DNA of 64,000 nt. It comes from Fictibacillus arsenicus. Its GTDB lineage: Bacteria > Bacillota > Bacilli > Bacillales > Fictibacillaceae. The position numbers were made by a program, and so were the translations under genes. Location: NCBI RefSeq assembly GCF_001642935.1, contig NZ_CP016761.1:620001-684000 (forward strand). Direction: 5' to 3'. Every line of letters begins with the position of its first letter. The stretch's first letter is position 1. Positions 51,933 to 60,628 of the stretch are shown piece by piece. The notes beneath the pieces are model-generated. The model worked only from the letters and a program-made list of their open reading frames with translations. It had not been told where the DNA came from and searched no databases.

Positions 51933-52640
51933 ATGTTACGCGACTTAGCAGCAAAATTACCTTTTCCAATACTACCTGTCATCTATATATTAGCTGGTTT
52001 AATGCTCTCATTTTTCTCGTTAAATATATTCTTTGAGCTGTCTGAAGATCTGATGGAACAGGAACGTTTTCGGTTTGACCAAGTTATCATACAATATGTA
52101 TCGAATATTCGAACCGAATCGTTAACAGACATCATGAAATTTATTACCTTTTTAGGTGGTACAACGGTTCTTACACTTCTATTGATAGGGAGTCTGGTTT
52201 GGCTGATCGTGAAACGCAAAAATTATTGGGGAGCAATTTTTTATATCATTGCAGTTGCAGGAGGCGGTCTTTTAAATCTTGGTCTTAAACATTGGTTTGG
52301 AAGGGTTCGACCGGAAAACAGCCTAATAGTTGAACAGGGATTTAGCTACCCTAGCGGTCATTCAATGGGAAGTTTAATTTATTATGGATTCTTAGGCTAC
52401 TTAGTAATAAGAAGCCAGAGGGGAAGATCACTCAAACTGTTGTTGGGGATAGGTTTTATCACTTTGATCTTGCTGATCGGATTCAGCCGTATCTACTTAG
52501 GAGTCCACTATCCATCTGATGTGCTGGCTGGCTTTTCTGCAGGTACTGTCTGGCTGCTTTTATGTATCGGCGGCCGTGAGTCTATTAGGGCATACAAAAA
52601 AAAGACGCTTCCTTTTTTTAAAAGGAAACATCCCCAGTAA
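51933..52640 (+). CDS. PAP2 family membrane phosphatase
   Basis: The 235-residue protein has about six helices and the three phosphatase motifs K-x6-RP (KHWFGRVRP), PSGH (YPSGHSMGS) and S-R-x5-H-x3-D (SRIYLGVHYPSD). It should remove phosphate from a lipid phosphate such as phosphatidic acid or undecaprenyl diphosphate at the membrane. Its 3' end overlaps that of the facing lipid kinase gene by 23 bases. Confidence 0.87.
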   Translation: MLRDLAAKLPFPILPVIYILAGLMLSFFSLNIFFELSEDLMEQERFRFDQVIIQYVSNIRTESLTDIMKFITFLGGTTVLTLLLIGSLVWLIVKRKNYWGAIFYIIAVAGGGLLNLGLKHWFGRVRPENSLIVEQGFSYPSGHSMGSLIYYGFLGYLVIRSQRGRSLKLLLGIGFITLILLIGFSRIYLGVHYPSDVLAGFSAGTVWLLLCIGGRESIRAYKKKTLPFFKRKHPQ

Positions 52641-53532
52641 GTGCTGATAGATACTGCTTCATGCATGTAACGACAGAAGGTGTTTTTTGTTCCCGTTCTC
52701 CATCACAGTCAATTAACTGTTGGGGAGCGGTTTTTATTTGGATTTCTGAACTTTGGAAATAGTGATAGCCCTGTCCCTCATAGGATGTGTCGGTAAGCCG
52801 GTTCTGCAGAACATTCCAAATAAACGAAATAGATGGTTCTTCGATGAGCAAACAATCCAGTTTGCCATCTTGAATATCAGTATCTGGAAAGAAAGGTCTG
52901 ATCCCGCCTGTGAAAGGTCCGTTTACGGCTAAAAACATGGCTGCTTTCCCTTCGAACTGAAACTCCTCAGATTGAACCGAGATCTCAAAAGGTTCCCACG
53001 TTTGCATTGATTTTGCCGCAGATAAATAATACGACAGTCTTCCGAATCTTTCTTTAGTATCAGGGTCTATTGATTCTGAAACATGTGTAATTAATCCGAC
53101 TCCCCAAAAATTCGTGAAGAAATGTCCGTCGAATTCTCCTATATCAATATGCCGGATATTTTTCTGGCTCAGCTGTTCGGCTGCTTTCACAGGATTTTGG
53201 TTCATGCCTAGAGCCCTGGAAAAATCATTGCAGGTTCCTCCAGGCAAAATACCGAATGCAGGTTTTCTTTCTTTTATTGATAATAATGCCTCTGCAATTT
53301 CATGTACCGTTCCGTCTCCGCCTGCTGCAAGGATCACATCTGAATTTGAATGGAGCTGCTCTACAAAAGATGCGCCTTCCCCAGGGGCTGTTGTTTCGTA
53401 TACTTGTACATCATTAAAACCATTCTTCAATTCTGTAATGACTTCGTTCCAATTGTTGAGAAGGCGTCCCTGTCCCGCTTTAGGATTTAAGATAACAGAA
53501 ACACGTTTTAGTTCTGATGCATTCATACTCAT
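52618..53532 (-). CDS. Diacylglycerol kinase family lipid kinase
   Basis: The 304-residue protein has the N-terminal NPKAGQGR, the GGDGTVHEI nucleotide motif and GTCNDFSRAL, all typical of the DagK/YegS family, and a C-terminal beta domain. It phosphorylates a lipid such as diacylglycerol. The start overlaps the stop of hmoB (ATGA), so the two are coupled. It converges with a 23-base overlap on a PAP2 phosphatase, the enzyme type that does the reverse reaction. Confidence 0.85.
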   Translation of the reverse strand: MSMNASELKRVSVILNPKAGQGRLLNNWNEVITELKNGFNDVQVYETTAPGEGASFVEQLHSNSDVILAAGGDGTVHEIAEALLSIKERKPAFGILPGGTCNDFSRALGMNQNPVKAAEQLSQKNIRHIDIGEFDGHFFTNFWGVGLITHVSESIDPDTKERFGRLSYYLSAAKSMQTWEPFEISVQSEEFQFEGKAAMFLAVNGPFTGGIRPFFPDTDIQDGKLDCLLIEEPSISFIWNVLQNRLTDTSYEGQGYHYFQSSEIQIKTAPQQLIDCDGEREQKTPSVVTCMKQYLSALTGDVSF

Positions 53533-54020
53533 TGAACGACCATGTATTCTTTGACAAATGACTTACCAGAGAAAAGAGTTTCAGGAAGTCCTTTAGACGT
53601 GCCTCTGTCCTTATGAGCTTCTTCATATGCTTTAGATTGCTGCCAATTAATGAAATCAGCATGCGAATTCCATAGAGTCATAATAATATATGGGTCTTGG
53701 TGAAGCGGGCGAAGTACACGAATTCCAATGAATCCAGGTTCACTCTCAACAAGCCCTGCACGATTTTGAAAGCGCTCTTCAAAAAGACTCCGGCCATCTT
53801 CTGTAACAGGAACGTGATTCATAACGACAAAGCCTGCACCTGATAAAGAACCTCTCTGGTTGATCACATCATATTCATGTTTTTCAGTAAAAGGATTCTC
53901 TCCATCTGTTTCATAAACGAGTGCGGAGTTTGAATCACCTTCTAGCAGGAGCGCCTGGTTGTATTTTTCTTGATGGCTGGATAAATAGTCAGTAGTTCCG
54001 TACGTGATATATGTCTTCAT
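53529..54020 (-). CDS. hmoB: Haem-degrading monooxygenase HmoB (YhgC)
   Basis: The 163-residue protein has a C-terminal ABM/IsdG-type domain with the catalytic trio suggested by FVVMNHVPV (Asn), INWQQSKAYEEAH (Trp and His). The N-terminal part matches the extension typical of HmoB (166 residues in B. subtilis). It opens haem to release iron in the cytoplasm. In B. subtilis it lies beside pbpF, as here. A small hairpin (AACCC with GGGTT near 54064-54079) lies between it and pbpF. Confidence 0.87.
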   Translation of the reverse strand: MKTYITYGTTDYLSSHQEKYNQALLLEGDSNSALVYETDGENPFTEKHEYDVINQRGSLSGAGFVVMNHVPVTEDGRSLFEERFQNRAGLVESEPGFIGIRVLRPLHQDPYIIMTLWNSHADFINWQQSKAYEEAHKDRGTSKGLPETLFSGKSFVKEYMVVQ

Positions 54021-54177
54021 TTGCTAATCCCTGCCTTTTAATCGATTTATCTTTGTTTTACCCAACCCACATGCGGGTTAAACAGTGTAAGAATCTTACT
54101 GCTTGTAATATACTTTCCATCTGAGGGAAAATTATATAAAATGTACTTTTCGACCTAGAAAGAAATGAGGTTTGATT

Positions 54178-56400
54178 ATGGTGAAGAAAAGTCTTGTCGC
54201 ACTTGGTATTTTAGTTGGTTCGTTGATCATCGGATTTTTTGCCTATCTTTTTATCATTATGGCGGGAGACTATGTGATTGATGAAAAAGACCTTGTGATG
54301 GATTCGGCGACGTTTTTGGTGAACGAAAAAGGTGAAAGAATCACAAAAATATATGATGAGAACAGGGAAATTGTTGATATTACAGATATTCCTGACCATG
54401 TTCAGGAAGCTTTTGTAGCAGTAGAGGACTCTCGTTTTTATAAACATAACGGAATTGATGCAAAAGCGATTTCACGTGCCGTTTATAAAGATATTCTAGC
54501 TGGAAGCAAGGTGGAAGGCGGAAGCACGATCACGCAGCAGCTGGCTAAGAATGTTTTCTTATCACATGAAAAATCCTGGCTCCGCAAGACGAAAGAAGCG
54601 GTTATCGCTATTAATCTTGAACGAAGATATTCAAAAAACAAGATTTTGGAGATGTACCTGAACCAAATTTATTTTGGACATGGGGCATACGGCATTCAGC
54701 TTGCTGCAAAAACGTATTTTAATAAAGATGTAAGTGAGCTTACTGTTGCAGAGGGTGCAATGCTTGCGGGTCTTCCGAAAGCTCCAGGCCATTACTCGCC
54801 GATTAAACATCCGGAGGCTGCAAAGGAACGCCGTGATCTAGTGCTGACGCTTATGGAGAAGCAAAACTATTTATCTCCGAATGAAACGGTAAGAGCACAG
54901 GGCCAGACGATCGCCGTAAACTTTACTCAGGAAGAACGAAATCCGGCTTATTCTACTTATATTGACATGGTTATTAAAGAAGCGAGAGAGAAGTACCATA
55001 TATCGAGAGAAGAATTGAGGCAGGGCGGATATAAGATAGTCGTGCCAATGGATCCTGCGGCACAAAATTCTGTTTATAAAAGCTTTCAAGAAGGAAAGTA
55101 TTTTATCGGGACCGGAAAGGAAAAACCTGAAGGAGCAATGGTTCTCATGGACAGCCAGACAGGGGGACTGCTCGCTGTTCAGGGCGGACGGAACTATGTG
55201 ACAGAAGGGCTGAACCGTGTTGAGGTAAACCGGCAGCCAGGGTCCACCTTTAAACCATTATCCGTGTATGGTCCTGCTTTGGAATCGGAAAAATATAAGC
55301 CGTATTCCATGCTGCTGGATGAGGAAATGAGCTATAACGGATATGAGCCGAAGAACTATAACGGCAGATACGAAGGGAAAGTATCGATGGTGGATGCGAT
55401 CACACACTCTATTAATTCATCAGCTGTATGGCTTTTGAATGAGATAGGTATTACCTATTCCAAAGAGTATTTAGAAGATCTCGGGATGCCGATTGAAGAT
55501 AAAGGACTCGGCATTGCGCTTGGCGGAATCGATCATGGTGTAAGTCCTTTGCAGATGGTTAAGGGCTATAGAAGTTTCCTTCATGAAGGAAAGACCGTCG
55601 AACCTTTTGTGATCAGCAAAATCTACAATCATGAAGGCGAGCTGATCGGCAAGGCAAAACGTGAGGAAAAGAAAGTCTGGACGAAGCAGAATGCATGGAA
55701 TATGACACGCATGCTGCAGCTGGTTGTAAAGAACGGAACAGGTTCAGATGGTCCGGAAAATATGGAGATTGCGGGGAAAACTGGAACGACCAATTATCCG
55801 AACGTGGATAAAGGAAATAAAGATACTTGGTTTGTTGGGTTTACCCCTCAAGTGGTCGGTGCAGTTTGGGTGGGATATGATAAAACGACAAAAGAATCCT
55901 ATTTAAACAGCGGAAGTGCACAGCCAACCCTTCTTTTTAAACAAGTGATTAACGAGATGCCTTCACAACAGGGTTTAGCGTTTAAAAAGCCTGATGGAGT
56001 GAAGGATTTAGAACCTCCGATCGAAATGATAGTGATTGGTGATCTTTCTGCAGATTTTGGTATGGGTGACTATGGTATGCCATCAGTCAAGCTAAAATGG
56101 ACACCTTCTAAGGACAAGCGTCTTCAATATAAAATATATGCTGTAAATGATGGGGAATCCACAAAATTGGAAACGGTAAAAGGAAAGGGAGAATATGTTG
56201 CTTCAGGCAAGCATTTGTTCACACTGCCTGACTTTTATGTCGTTCCATATAACCCTCTTACAAAAGAAGAGGGACACCCTTCAAATACAGTTTCGATCTC
56301 ATTTTTTCCGAGCTTTGGTGATGATGACGATGATAAAAAAGAGAGCCGCGGAAATAATGGAAAGAAGAAAGACAAGAAGAAAAAGAAGAATGATGATTGA
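54178..56400 (+). CDS. pbpF: Class A penicillin-binding protein PbpF
   Basis: The 740-residue protein has an N-terminal membrane anchor (about residues 5-27), a glycosyltransferase domain with catalytic Glu83 in EDSRFYKHNG and GGSTITQQLAKN, and a transpeptidase domain with Ser356 in PGSTFKPL, SxN in SINSSAV and KTG at 534 (GKTGTTNYP). It polymerises and cross-links peptidoglycan outside the membrane. The C-terminus has a very charged Asp/Lys tail of about 30 residues. It is slightly longer than B. subtilis PbpF (714). It diverges from hmoB. Confidence 0.92.
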   Translation: MVKKSLVALGILVGSLIIGFFAYLFIIMAGDYVIDEKDLVMDSATFLVNEKGERITKIYDENREIVDITDIPDHVQEAFVAVEDSRFYKHNGIDAKAISRAVYKDILAGSKVEGGSTITQQLAKNVFLSHEKSWLRKTKEAVIAINLERRYSKNKILEMYLNQIYFGHGAYGIQLAAKTYFNKDVSELTVAEGAMLAGLPKAPGHYSPIKHPEAAKERRDLVLTLMEKQNYLSPNETVRAQGQTIAVNFTQEERNPAYSTYIDMVIKEAREKYHISREELRQGGYKIVVPMDPAAQNSVYKSFQEGKYFIGTGKEKPEGAMVLMDSQTGGLLAVQGGRNYVTEGLNRVEVNRQPGSTFKPLSVYGPALESEKYKPYSMLLDEEMSYNGYEPKNYNGRYEGKVSMVDAITHSINSSAVWLLNEIGITYSKEYLEDLGMPIEDKGLGIALGGIDHGVSPLQMVKGYRSFLHEGKTVEPFVISKIYNHEGELIGKAKREEKKVWTKQNAWNMTRMLQLVVKNGTGSDGPENMEIAGKTGTTNYPNVDKGNKDTWFVGFTPQVVGAVWVGYDKTTKESYLNSGSAQPTLLFKQVINEMPSQQGLAFKKPDGVKDLEPPIEMIVIGDLSADFGMGDYGMPSVKLKWTPSKDKRLQYKIYAVNDGESTKLETVKGKGEYVASGKHLFTLPDFYVVPYNPLTKEEGHPSNTVSISFFPSFGDDDDDKKESRGNNGKKKDKKKKKNDD

Positions 56401-56404
56401 GTTA

Positions 56405-56438
56405 AGGGAGATGGCTTTTGTGCCATCTTCTTTTTTTG
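56405..56438 (+). terminator. Terminator of pbpF
   Basis: AGATGGC pairs with GCCATCT, followed by TCTTTTTTT. Confidence 0.82.
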
Positions 56439-56499
56439 CAGTTTTTATTAAGGGGACGTTTGTCGAAAGTTGACGGAAATCGTTTTTAATTAAAATACC

Positions 56500-56605
56500 G
56501 TGCGATTCTATCACGCTAACGTGCGATTTTTAAAAATAATGTACGATTAATGAAAATAACGTGCGATTAAGCTTACTACGTATTAATCAGGGACCGTGTG
56601 ATGCT
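56500..56605. repeat. 20-21 bp tandem array, core GTGCGATT
   Basis: GTGCGATT or GTACGATT starts at 56500, 56521, 56541 and 56561, with decayed units near 56581 and 56596. Spacing is 21, 20, 20. It lies between the terminators of two convergent genes, so it is probably little transcribed. Confidence 0.75.
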
Positions 56606-56623
56606 CATAAACTGTTAAACGAA

Positions 56624-56655
56624 CAAAAAAGATGGGTACGAAGCCCATCTTTCAC
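56624..56655 (-). terminator. Terminator of the M36 protease gene
   Basis: AAAGATGGG pairs perfectly with CCCATCTTT around TACGAAG; on the minus strand TTTTTTG follows. Confidence 0.82.
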
Positions 56656-56668
56656 ACTGTATTTTCAT

Positions 56669-59600
56669 TTAATTCGCAAATGGACTTTTCACATCTAGTG
56701 TAAATGGAACATTTGCACCGGAATACAGACCTACATAGATATAAGATGTACCACCAGGGACAATTCCTGTCTCATTCGCCCCCGCTGTTGCGATGCTGCC
56801 GATCAGATTGAATGATGAATCATAGAAATAAACATCAAGATCATGTGCCCCATCATCAGGACCTGTGACAGATAAGTTATGCAATCCATCACGATATTGT
56901 TCAGGAAGACTTACTACATATCCATCTACACCTTGTGATGCCGGTTCAGGGTTTTGGGTCGAAACGAATTCGTTCTGTGTTACACTTCCTGTCGCGTCCA
57001 AGTCAGCTAAGCTTCCGATTCCTGTTGCCGGGTTGCCTGCCTGGATTACCCCTTCACTTTTAAATGGTTCTGTAACAACAGGAGGCAATGCCTTAACTTT
57101 TGATGACCGTTCTGCAAAAACTTGAACTTCGGCAACCTGAACATGGCCGAGAGAATTATCTTGAGCATTATTAGCAATGAACTTAATAAAGTTTGCTTTT
57201 ACCGGTTCAGCCAAATCGAACGTTTTATAATGCAGGTCAGGTGTTGCAGGACGAGGCTTTCCAGCGTTGAATGCACCGTCTTTAACAGCAGTCCAGTTTT
57301 CACCGTCAAGCGATGTTTGGACGGTAAAGTCTTTTAATGCTGAAAAACGTGCTTTTGCAATGTCTTTAAATGCACTTACTTGGACACTTGAAACGGTGGC
57401 TGGTTTGTCTCCTGCAAGATCTACAACAAACTCAGATCCCGTAAAACCTTCTTCTTTTGTTTGTGAAGCATACACGGTGGCTTCTGTATCATCCAGAGCA
57501 TTTTTCACAGGATGTGTTTCTGTTTCATCAGATACCGATACTACTTCAGCTCCGTTTGCTGCAGAAGCAAGGTTAGGTGATAGTTTCACATCTAATGACT
57601 CAATCTCACCAGCTGTAATAGCTACATTTTTAAATGTTGTTGAACCGAAGCCGCGAGCCTGAATGGTAATGTCATAGGTTCCCGAGACGATAGGCATGCT
57701 GAACCCGCCTGTATCACTTGATAAAGCTACAGGACTAGTACGGGCTTCATATTGTCCAATAATAATCTTTGCATCTTTTACTGGTTTTTTTGTTGAAGAA
57801 TTTATAATCTTTCCGGCAAGCATACCATTTTGTCCTGAAACAGGGTGGTCATACGATGGTACGGGATCAGTATCATCACCAGATAAAGATTTAGCTGAAG
57901 CTCCAAGACCTCTTTGGGCAAAAGCTTTCCATAAAAGATCATAATGATCTCCGCCGTATCTGTCTTGGTCAGCTGCAAGGATGGCTGTTCGCATATCATC
58001 CATTGACGGATCAGGAGCAGAGATTGGCATTGCATCCATGACGATATGTTCTGCGACAGATTCACCTTCTTCTTTTCCTAGCTCAGCTATTAAACTTTCT
58101 CTAACATGCCAAAGAATAGCCGCCCAAATCTCACCATCAGCGTGGACTTCAGGACCAACGATATCAAACCCAACGTCACCAAACTGTAGAGGAGCGTCAT
58201 CGAGTGCCCAGCTTCGGATCCCACGTTCCTGATTCCCCGTTACATATGCCCCGACAACAGGGTTTTTTTGTAGACCCTTTTTAACAAGATAGTGCATGCC
58301 GAACCAGTCCCCCCAAGCTTCACCCATGGATCCTGCTTGATGGCTGTTCAGAGATTCGCCTCCTGCTACATAACGGTTGGAGAGAGCATGGCTGTATTCG
58401 TGATATATAATTCCGGCATCAAAATCACCGTCTGTATATTCGCCTTCAAAAGCCCCTTTAATCGGCTCCCATAAAAACATACCGCTCCACGCAGGAATAC
58501 CATCGGGAAGTGTAAGCATATAGGCGTTGTCACGGCCCGTATATGTCGGTTCTCCTCCTGATGTTGCGCCTGCTTGAACAAGACCGAGGATAGGGTCACC
58601 TTCCATACCGCCTTTTCCGAAATTCGCCGCTTGAAGATTACCTGCAGATTCTGTCCATCCCAGCTTATAAAAATAATCGTGAAACAAGTTGTGATGATAG
58701 AACAAATTCGTTGCTGCACTGTTTACATCTTCTGCATAAGATGGGGGAACGGTTTGTCCTTCAGTTTTGTTCCAGGCGTTTTTAAACGGATATTTAAATT
58801 GCCCGAGGGGGTTTACTGGTCTGACAAGCCCAGCTCCTTCTGGGACGAGGAAATTACTCCAGTTTGCATACGTGTCCGCATTATTTCCAAGTGTTGTAAC
58901 GCCAGCATCATTTGCAGGCAGCAGCCATCCTTGCGGAGAAGCTTCTGGGTCACCTTTTAAGGATTTCACAACCTGTGTGCCGCCTGTCGGGGAACCGGGA
59001 TAATTTTCAAAAATTAAGCCTTCAGGATCAAGGTTTTGAACAAGTGATCGTTCAAAAAGAGTTTTACCTGTTACTCCGTCAACAACAACTTCTTTACCTT
59101 TGTTCAGTTTTTCAATAAAAAGTACACGGTAGGCAGGTCTTACACCATCGGATGTGACAAACGCTGATTTTTTAACGCGCTGAACAGTTGGAAGGGTATC
59201 GCCGCCAGCATATTCTTCCCAGCCTTTATTTGACCCGTTTAAAACAGGCGTATAATTTAATTCAGGAAGATGTTCCTTAACTACAGACAGAAGTGCATCT
59301 TTGCTTGAGAGTGTATGTGCTTCATCCATTTCTGACGCATTTGAAGCATTTGATGCAACAGAAAGAATACGTCCATCTTTATTGACAGAAATTATGATCC
59401 GTCCGCCGTTTGCGGATTCAATCCCAGAGAAAGTTTGCTGAAAAACAACCGTTTGAAGACCGCTGCCAGGAATAGAATGGTTCTTTATAACTGAAAGGGA
59501 GTCTGCTTGATTGGAAGAGAGTCCGAACATTTGTGAATTCTCTTTGAGCCAGTTTCGAGCAATAGTCTCACTGTTATAACTGGATGGAGGAGTTAAGTAT

Positions 59601-59887
59601 CCTTTGTTTTTTGAGATAAAAGAAGGTGTGCCAAAAGTTGAATTCCAGGAGATTTTTGTTCCGGTGCCTGTTTCTTGAATAAATGAATTTGCTGCTTCTA
59701 TTTGTGAATGATCAGGAAGTACTGCAGATAAATTTTTACGGATATCAAAATTCTCGTGATTATGTTCGTTGGTCAGTTCATTTGATGAAAGAGCATTCAC
59801 GGGGAGATCACTGGCTGGGAATAACTGTGATAAAAGTAAAGCAGAACATACGGCTGAGCCGGTAATTGTTTTTTTGTTGATAGACAT
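56669..59887 (-). CDS. Secreted M36 (fungalysin-like) metalloprotease
   Basis: The 1072-residue protein has a signal peptide (about 1-36), a fungalysin/thermolysin-type propeptide (about 90-300), and a catalytic domain with the zinc motif HEYSH at 496-500 and a downstream Glu in GSMGEAWGDW. After it come a carboxypeptidase-regulatory-like beta domain (about 700-770), a discoidin-like (F5/8 C) domain (about 790-930) and a C-terminal PPC-like domain (about 970-1072). It is exported and digests protein. The ATG at 59887 follows AAGGGGTG. The gene is not in B. subtilis at this site, between pbpF and hemE, so it was probably inserted. Confidence 0.87.
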   Translation of the reverse strand: MSINKKTITGSAVCSALLLSQLFPASDLPVNALSSNELTNEHNHENFDIRKNLSAVLPDHSQIEAANSFIQETGTGTKISWNSTFGTPSFISKNKGYLTPPSSYNSETIARNWLKENSQMFGLSSNQADSLSVIKNHSIPGSGLQTVVFQQTFSGIESANGGRIIISVNKDGRILSVASNASNASEMDEAHTLSSKDALLSVVKEHLPELNYTPVLNGSNKGWEEYAGGDTLPTVQRVKKSAFVTSDGVRPAYRVLFIEKLNKGKEVVVDGVTGKTLFERSLVQNLDPEGLIFENYPGSPTGGTQVVKSLKGDPEASPQGWLLPANDAGVTTLGNNADTYANWSNFLVPEGAGLVRPVNPLGQFKYPFKNAWNKTEGQTVPPSYAEDVNSAATNLFYHHNLFHDYFYKLGWTESAGNLQAANFGKGGMEGDPILGLVQAGATSGGEPTYTGRDNAYMLTLPDGIPAWSGMFLWEPIKGAFEGEYTDGDFDAGIIYHEYSHALSNRYVAGGESLNSHQAGSMGEAWGDWFGMHYLVKKGLQKNPVVGAYVTGNQERGIRSWALDDAPLQFGDVGFDIVGPEVHADGEIWAAILWHVRESLIAELGKEEGESVAEHIVMDAMPISAPDPSMDDMRTAILAADQDRYGGDHYDLLWKAFAQRGLGASAKSLSGDDTDPVPSYDHPVSGQNGMLAGKIINSSTKKPVKDAKIIIGQYEARTSPVALSSDTGGFSMPIVSGTYDITIQARGFGSTTFKNVAITAGEIESLDVKLSPNLASAANGAEVVSVSDETETHPVKNALDDTEATVYASQTKEEGFTGSEFVVDLAGDKPATVSSVQVSAFKDIAKARFSALKDFTVQTSLDGENWTAVKDGAFNAGKPRPATPDLHYKTFDLAEPVKANFIKFIANNAQDNSLGHVQVAEVQVFAERSSKVKALPPVVTEPFKSEGVIQAGNPATGIGSLADLDATGSVTQNEFVSTQNPEPASQGVDGYVVSLPEQYRDGLHNLSVTGPDDGAHDLDVYFYDSSFNLIGSIATAGANETGIVPGGTSYIYVGLYSGANVPFTLDVKSPFAN

Positions 59888-60120
59888 TGTACACACCCCT
59901 TAACGGAATTTTCTGACTTTTATTACAGTCATTAAACAATTGTCCTCAAAATGAGTCAATGGAATTCCTGAAAGATAGTGCTTTATCTTAAAATTTTTAG
60001 CCTGAAGTAATAGTGCTGGCATACAACTAAGGTAATAGAGGAAGAGGATAGACAGCGGGTGTGAGATTTTGTGAAAGGGTCTTTTCTAAAAGTTTGTTGC
60101 TTTCGTATGTCCAATCTCTT

Positions 60121-60362
60121 CATTTGACAAGTTGATTGGAGTTCAAGGTGCGAGACTCCTGCGTGCCAGCCACCTGAATATACTTCTTGCAAGGCATGCG
60201 ACGAGGAACATCCTTCGTCGAATTTGCTTGTAGACGTAGGAGCACATAAGCTCCTTTGAATGTGAGACTCCTAAATGCGCATAGCGTCGAGAAGGCTCAC
60301 CGCACGCCCCGCGGAAAGCGAAGCAACCTGGAGCGGAAATCAACTACTTACAAGAGCAACAA
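60121..60362 (+). repeat. Dispersed palindromic intergenic element, copy G (long form)
   Basis: It reads TTGACAAGTTGATTGGAG, CGAGACTCCTGCGTGCCAGC, GGCATGCGACGAGGAAC, TAGACGTAGGAGCAC, GTGAGACTCCTAAATGCGC, GGCTCACCGCACGCCCCGCGG (in parts) and GCGGAAATCAACTAC. The middle segment matches copies A and B. The remaining parts of the 741-base gap hold the hemE promoter region and nothing else visible. Confidence 0.87.
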
Positions 60363-60463
60363 AGTTTGCGAAAACAACCTTGTGAAAAGAGCTGAATTTT
60401 TTAATTATGCCTAGTTCACAGGTTAAGAGGTTCCTTTATCAAGGATAAACCACCGGGTGACAA

Positions 60464-60516
60464 TGGCAATTTGCCAAAATGATGACAATTGAGCTTTCAG
60501 CCTATACTTTTATTAT
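60464..60516 (+). promoter_or_regulatory. Possible hemE promoter with upstream palindrome
   Basis: TTGAGC at 60489-60494 and TATTAT at 60511-60516 are separated by 16 bases. Just upstream lies the perfect palindrome TGGCAA-T-TTGCCA at 60464-60476, a possible operator. Both are by inspection only. Confidence 0.4.
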
Positions 60517-60628
60517 GAATTCCCTTACAATGTGTATGGATATTGACGTTTAAAGGTTTTAAGTTTCAGCAGCTAGGAGATAACAATAGTGCTGCAGCTT
60601 TTGGTCTTGATAGAAAGGTGTGTACGTT

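Noticed and set aside
58574-58960. 128-residue plus-strand frame, and others inside the M36 gene
   Set aside because: Shadows of the minus-strand protease, which has clear domains and catalytic motifs.
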